Source: an uncultured Clostridia bacterium
GTDB lineage: Bacteria > Bacillota > Clostridia > TANB77 > CAG-508
Assembly (NCBI GenBank): GCA_947626205.1
Contig: CANQRO010000033.1
Span: 1 to 14,572, forward strand
DNA length: 14,572 nucleotides
Reading direction: 5' to 3'
In this document: positions 13,918 to 14,572 of the stretch, in pieces
Layout: each line of letters opens with the position of its first letter
Numbering within the stretch: position 1 is the first letter of the stretch
Program-made: the position numbers and the translations under genes
Notes under the pieces: model-generated
The model's database searches: none
The model's input: the letters and a program-made list of their open reading frames with translations, nothing else
What the model was told of the DNA's origin: nothing

Positions 13918-14572
13918 ATGGAAGAAAAAAATATTTTGGATAATAAAACTGAATATATGGAAGTTTTTGCACACAAACAGATTGCAATAAATCAGTTAGA
14001 TATGCTCTTGACTTATCATATAAATAATAATAATTTTAAAAAAGCTAATTTACTAGCATATTGGTTTGAAGATTTTGCAAAATATAATTTAGCTGAAGAA
14101 ATTTTCAATCCTAAACATCTAAAAAAATATAAACGAGGTTGTATAATAAAGGCTAATTTAGGTTTTAATATAGGAAATGAAGAAGGTGGATTACATTATT
14201 GCATTGTATTGGATAAATCAAATTCACTATCTTCAGGGACTTTAACAGTAATTCCATTAACATCAATAAAAGAACATAAAAAGTATAATAACCATACTAC
14301 TATCAATTTGGGCAATGAAATTTATTTAAATTTAAAAAAAATATGCAATAACATGTCTCAGCGATTATCAAAGGAATATGAAAATATATGGAAATTACCT
14401 GCAGAAAGATTAGAGCAATTTAATGCTGATTTTAAGTATATAAAAAAAGTAGAAAACGAAATTACAAAAATGAAAAAAGGAAGTATTGCTTTAGTATCAC
14501 AAATAACTACAATTAGCAAACAAAGAATTTATGATCCTAAAACCTCTTCTGATATCTTAGCAAACTTGCGAG
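13918..14572 (+). CDS. MazF/PemK-like protein with N-terminal helical extension and insertion (3' end outside window)
   Basis: The visible 218 residues contain a MazF/PemK-type fold split by an insertion. Residues 1-70 are a predicted helical extension. The first MazF block at 72-116 reads KRGCIIKANLGFNIGNEEGG, then HYCIVLDK and TVIPLTS. Residues about 120-183 are a charged helical insertion. The final block KGSIALVSQITTISKQRI at 187-204 matches the family's Q-I-R-T-I-D-K-x-R motif. Classical MazF proteins are mRNA-cleaving ribonucleases of about 115 residues with an antitoxin gene just upstream. Here there is none in the 168 bp to ychF, which is divergent. The Arg expected after the GG pair is His93 and the motif Arg is Thr198, while Thr115 is kept, so activity is uncertain. 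ATG 13918 follows AGGAG at an 11-nt spacing. The frame is open to the window edge. Confidence 0.82.
   Translation, partial: MEEKNILDNKTEYMEVFAHKQIAINQLDMLLTYHINNNNFKKANLLAYWFEDFAKYNLAEEIFNPKHLKKYKRGCIIKANLGFNIGNEEGGLHYCIVLDKSNSLSSGTLTVIPLTSIKEHKKYNNHTTINLGNEIYLNLKKICNNMSQRLSKEYENIWKLPAERLEQFNADFKYIKKVENEITKMKKGSIALVSQITTISKQRIYDPKTSSDILANLR

Overview
The window looks like chromosome of a very AT-rich, low-GC Gram-positive bacterium of the class Clostridia, probably an uncultured gut-type lineage. The grounds are the strong A/T bias at third codon positions, strong AGGAGG-type ribosome binding sites, near-consensus TTGNNN-17-TATAAT promoters, an RNase P RNA that looks like the ancestral type A rather than the Bacillus type B, and the gene set (der-plsY-gpsA, M18 aminopeptidase, YchF, zinc-ribbon L32). 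The exact genus cannot be read from the sequence.

Layout. 1-1.4 kb (+): an RluD-family pseudouridine synthase and a small XRE-type regulator, ending at a perfect 12-bp bidirectional terminator. 1.4-1.75 kb (-): rnpB, with its own promoter, sharing that terminator. 1.8-2.8 kb (-): a membrane-anchored protein of unknown function whose reading frame is broken twice, each time by one extra base at a CGG codon. 2.9-3.2 kb (+): a small conserved-looking protein whose stop codon overlaps that of convergent dtd. 3.2-7.75 kb (-): a run transcribed from one strong promoter at about 7.73 kb: der, a DUF1653 protein, plsY, gpsA, a zinc-ribbon protein and dtd. This couples ribosome assembly, phospholipid synthesis (GpsA makes glycerol-3-phosphate, PlsY acylates it) and tRNA proofreading. 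7.8-10.2 kb (-): a dCMP deaminase and a large GT-C-like membrane protein. 10.2-10.5 kb (+): rpmF with a textbook promoter and terminator. 10.6-11.14 kb (-): a self-contained, GC-richer cassette with one unknown gene, probably acquired. 11.2-13.8 kb (-): ychF and an M18 aminopeptidase. 13.85 kb to the end (+): a divergent MazF/PemK-like gene cut by the window edge.

The most interesting signal is the 1801-2783 gene. A transmembrane anchor plus Ser/Gly/Glu-rich linker is encoded in one frame, 15 more linker codons in the +1 frame, and the rest of the linker plus a helical domain in the next +1 frame. Both junctions read TC(T/A)-C-GGT: skipping the C of a CGG codon restores the protein each time. 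By eye, CGG is not used as an in-frame sense codon in any other native gene of the window (roughly 3,700 codons). Its only other in-frame use is in the GC-richer foreign-looking gene. This suggests a CGG-dependent +1 frameshift (hungry or unassigned codon) rather than random decay, though sequencing error or a pseudogene remain possible.

Secondary points: a start codon apparently brought to its Shine-Dalgarno by a hairpin (2876-2919); a MazF-like protein with a His at the usual catalytic Arg position, a helical insertion and no antitoxin; and an overlapping convergent gene end without an intervening terminator.
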